Shown in pieces: positions 13,359-14,971 of a stretch of 14,971 nucleotides of DNA. The notes under the pieces were generated by a model, which was given only the letters and a program-made list of their open reading frames with translations, searched no databases and was not told the DNA's origin. The DNA is from DASTPP01 sp035762175. GTDB taxonomy: Bacteria; Myxococcota_A; Polyangia; Polyangiales; Polyangiaceae. Every line of letters starts with the position of its first letter. Position 1 is the first letter of the stretch. The position numbers and the translations under genes are program-made. The stretch is taken from assembly GCA_035762175.1 (NCBI GenBank), contig DASTPP010000168.1, positions 1-14,971 of the forward strand, read 5' to 3'.

Positions 13359-14824
13359 GCCAGGTCGTGGCGGGCGGCTTGCACAGCTGCGCGATCGTGG
13401 GGGACGGGGAAGTGTATTGCTGGGGGCAGAACGACGTAGGCCAGTTGGGCGACGGCACCCAGAGTGGCCGGCCCTTCGCCAAGCCCGTCTTGCAGTCGCC
13501 GGGGGATTCGCCGTTGACCGGCGTGCAAGCCCTGGCGCTCGGCTATCGTCACAGCTGCGCCTTGCTGACGGGCGGCGAGGCCCGCTGCTGGGGGCGCAAC
13601 GACTATGGCCAGCTCGGCGACGGCACGCAGACCGACCGGCTCACGCCCGTGCCCGTGCTGCAGTCACCGGGGGGAGTGAAGCTCGCTGGCGTGCAAGCCC
13701 TGGCGCTCGGTGGCGTGCACAGCTGCGCGTTGCTGACGAGTGGCGAAGTCCGCTGCTGGGGGCACAACAGCGACGGCCAGCTCGGCGACGGCACGACGAC
13801 CGACCGGCTCGCCCCCGTGCCGGTGCTCGAGGCGCCGGGGGGGCCGCCGCTGACCGGCGTGCAAGCCCTGGCGCTCGGCTATCGTCACAGCTGCGCCTTG
13901 CTGACGGGCGGCGAAGCCCGCTGCTGGGGATACAACGTCTCCGGCCAGCTCGGCGACGGCACGACGACCCACCGGCTCGGCCCCGTGCCGGTACTCGAGG
14001 CGCCGGGCGGGCTACCCCTGACCGGCGTGCAAGCCCTGGCGCTCAGTGGCGTGCACAGCTGCGCGTCGCTGACGAGTGGCGAAGTCCGCTGCTGGGGGCA
14101 AAACTGGTACGGCCAGCTCGGCGACGGCACGCAGACCGACCGGCTCACGCCCGTGCCCGTGCTGCAGGCGCCGGGGGGGCCGCCGCTGACCGGCGTGCAA
14201 GCCCTGGCGCTCGGTGGCATGCACAGCTGCGCGTCGCTGACGAGTGGCGAAGTCCGCTGCTGGGGAGCCAACTCCATTGGCCAGCTCGGCGACGGCACGA
14301 CGACCCAGCGGCTCACGCCCGTGCCCGTCCGCGTCTCGCCGGGGGGGCCCTCATTGACCGGCGTGCAAGCCCTGACGCTCGGTGGCGGGCACAGCTGCGC
14401 GCGTCTGAGTACAGGCGAGGCCTCCTGCTGGGGATACAACGACTACGCCCAGCTCGGCGACGGCACGACGACCCAGCGGCTCACGCCCGTGCCCGTCCGC
14501 GTCTCGCCGGGAGGGCCCTCGCTGACGGGCGTACAAGCCCTGGCGCTCGGTGGCATGCACAGCTGCGCGTCGCTGACGAGCGGCGAAGCCCGCTGCTGGG
14601 GGTACAACGTATATGGCCAGCTCGGCGACGGCACCATATCAAGTCAGCCCAGCCCCGTTCCCGTTCTGCTCCCACCAAGCTCGGTATCGCCCCTGGGGGC
14701 ACGCCCTTCGGCTCTGCCCGCTTCGATCGACTCGCCGCCCTTCGGGCTTCTCTCGCCCACGCGCTCTCTCGCCGCGCCCTTCGTCTCGTCGAGCCCCTCG
14801 GGCCCTTCGTTCGTCGTGCCCTGA
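13355..14824 (+). CDS. RCC1-repeat beta-propeller protein (eight 56-residue repeats)
   Basis: The frame encodes 489 aa from GTG 13355. It contains eight repeats of the RCC1/ATS1 type, each with HSCA, a GEVRCWG-like strand, N-x-x-GQLGDGT, PVPV and TGVQALALG. Each blade keeps two cysteines (HSC and CWG), suggesting disulphides and an extracytoplasmic location. The last 50 residues are Pro/Ser-rich without repeats. As written it has no signal peptide and begins inside blade one, so export requires fusion to the preceding lipoprotein frame. The GTG overlaps that frame's stop (GTGA), so coupled translation as a separate protein is the alternative. RCC1 propellers bind protein partners; the partner is unknown. 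Similar Cys-containing RCC1 lipoproteins are typical of Polyangiales and are probably surface-exposed. Confidence 0.85.
   Translation: MSQVVAGGLHSCAIVGDGEVYCWGQNDVGQLGDGTQSGRPFAKPVLQSPGDSPLTGVQALALGYRHSCALLTGGEARCWGRNDYGQLGDGTQTDRLTPVPVLQSPGGVKLAGVQALALGGVHSCALLTSGEVRCWGHNSDGQLGDGTTTDRLAPVPVLEAPGGPPLTGVQALALGYRHSCALLTGGEARCWGYNVSGQLGDGTTTHRLGPVPVLEAPGGLPLTGVQALALSGVHSCASLTSGEVRCWGQNWYGQLGDGTQTDRLTPVPVLQAPGGPPLTGVQALALGGMHSCASLTSGEVRCWGANSIGQLGDGTTTQRLTPVPVRVSPGGPSLTGVQALTLGGGHSCARLSTGEASCWGYNDYAQLGDGTTTQRLTPVPVRVSPGGPSLTGVQALALGGMHSCASLTSGEARCWGYNVYGQLGDGTISSQPSPVPVLLPPSSVSPLGARPSALPASIDSPPFGLLSPTRSLAAPFVSSSPSGPSFVVP
13370..14674 (+). repeat. Eight in-frame 168-bp tandem repeats
   Basis: The HSC codons start at 13382, 13550, 13718, 13886, 14054, 14222, 14390 and 14558, exactly 168 bases apart each time. 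Long stretches such as GGCGTGCAAGCCCTGGCGCT recur almost unchanged, so the copies are recent duplicates or kept alike by gene conversion. Confidence 0.95.
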
Positions 14825-14971
14825 ACGTGCCTTTCGGTGCGCCAGGACAAGCCTGGGTGAGGAGGAAGCCATGGAGTAGCAGGACCAGCCGAAACTTCAC
14901 GTCGCAACCCAGCGGGTTCGAGCCCCGCCCGGCGACGCGACCCCGTCGCCGAGAAGCCCGTCTTGCGTGGT
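14825..14971. other. Right-edge non-coding sequence with T-arm-like stem and hairpin
   Basis: GCGGG-TTCGAGC-CCCGC (14912-14928) has the form of a tRNA T-arm. CGGCGACG/CGTCGCCG (14930-14951) is a perfect 8-bp hairpin just after it. No acceptor or anticodon partner is present upstream, so no complete tRNA is called. GGAGGAAGCC precedes a two-codon frame ATG-GAG-TAG (14871-14879). Confidence 0.4.

Noticed and set aside
14840..14971. Complete tRNA gene
   Set aside because: Only a T-arm-like stem is present; no 5' acceptor strand matching CCGGCGA and no proper anticodon stem upstream.

Overview
The window is very GC-rich, with strong G/C preference at third codon positions. It encodes a Ser/Thr kinase next to TPR/PEGA envelope proteins, a lipoprotein with an RCC1 propeller, a DUF4351 nuclease and a CHAT protease. 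Together these suggest a myxobacterium (Myxococcota, probably Polyangia/Polyangiales). This is inferred from gene content; no rRNA or other taxonomic marker is present. No complete tRNA, CRISPR array, intact insertion sequence or origin was seen.

Layout. Positions 2-748 (+) hold a probably 5'-truncated hypothetical helical protein, followed by two near-perfect hairpins (806-887) that look like tandem terminators. Positions 963-1441 hold the most unusual structure: a non-coding array of 12 units, each centred on the palindrome TACTCGAGTA or a variant, spaced 42 or 43 bp (mean 42.6 bp, about four helical turns). It ends 171 bp before a Rpn-family PD-(D/E)XK nuclease with a C-terminal DUF4351 (1613-2509, +). 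On the minus strand, a 764-aa protein of unknown family (3843-6137) overlaps a LodB/halogenase-like flavoprotein (2762-3850) by 8 bp, forming a two-gene operon.

The middle (6138-8081) is accessory and partly decayed. It holds a two-gene module resembling a ParE toxin-antitoxin pair (6876-7327), a 93%-identical copy of the DUF4351 gene tail fused directly behind it (7329-7436), and a 99-bp segment bounded by perfect 12-bp inverted repeats (7436-7534). A CHAT cysteine-protease protein follows (8082-9575, +), with one membrane segment and a PEGA-like domain placed outside the cytoplasm.

On the right, a minus-strand operon encodes a PknB-like kinase (12139-10621, interrupted by a one-base frameshift near 11280) and a TPR-PEGA envelope protein (10624-9719). 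The two overlap at ATGA. It converges on the CHAT gene, so two PEGA proteins lie tail to tail. Finally, a Cys-rich lipoprotein with a Gly-rich linker (12603-13358, +) runs into eight exact 56-residue RCC1 repeats (13355-14824). They are separated by a frameshift at a run of nine G, and were probably one surface-anchored protein.

Most of the identifiable protein genes concern signalling or sensing at the envelope (kinase, PEGA proteins, CHAT receptor-like protein, lipoprotein propeller). The rest are accessory elements (Rpn nuclease, toxin-antitoxin, repeat arrays). The best candidates for something undescribed are the helically phased palindrome array, the 764-aa/flavoprotein pair and the CHAT-TM-PEGA protein.
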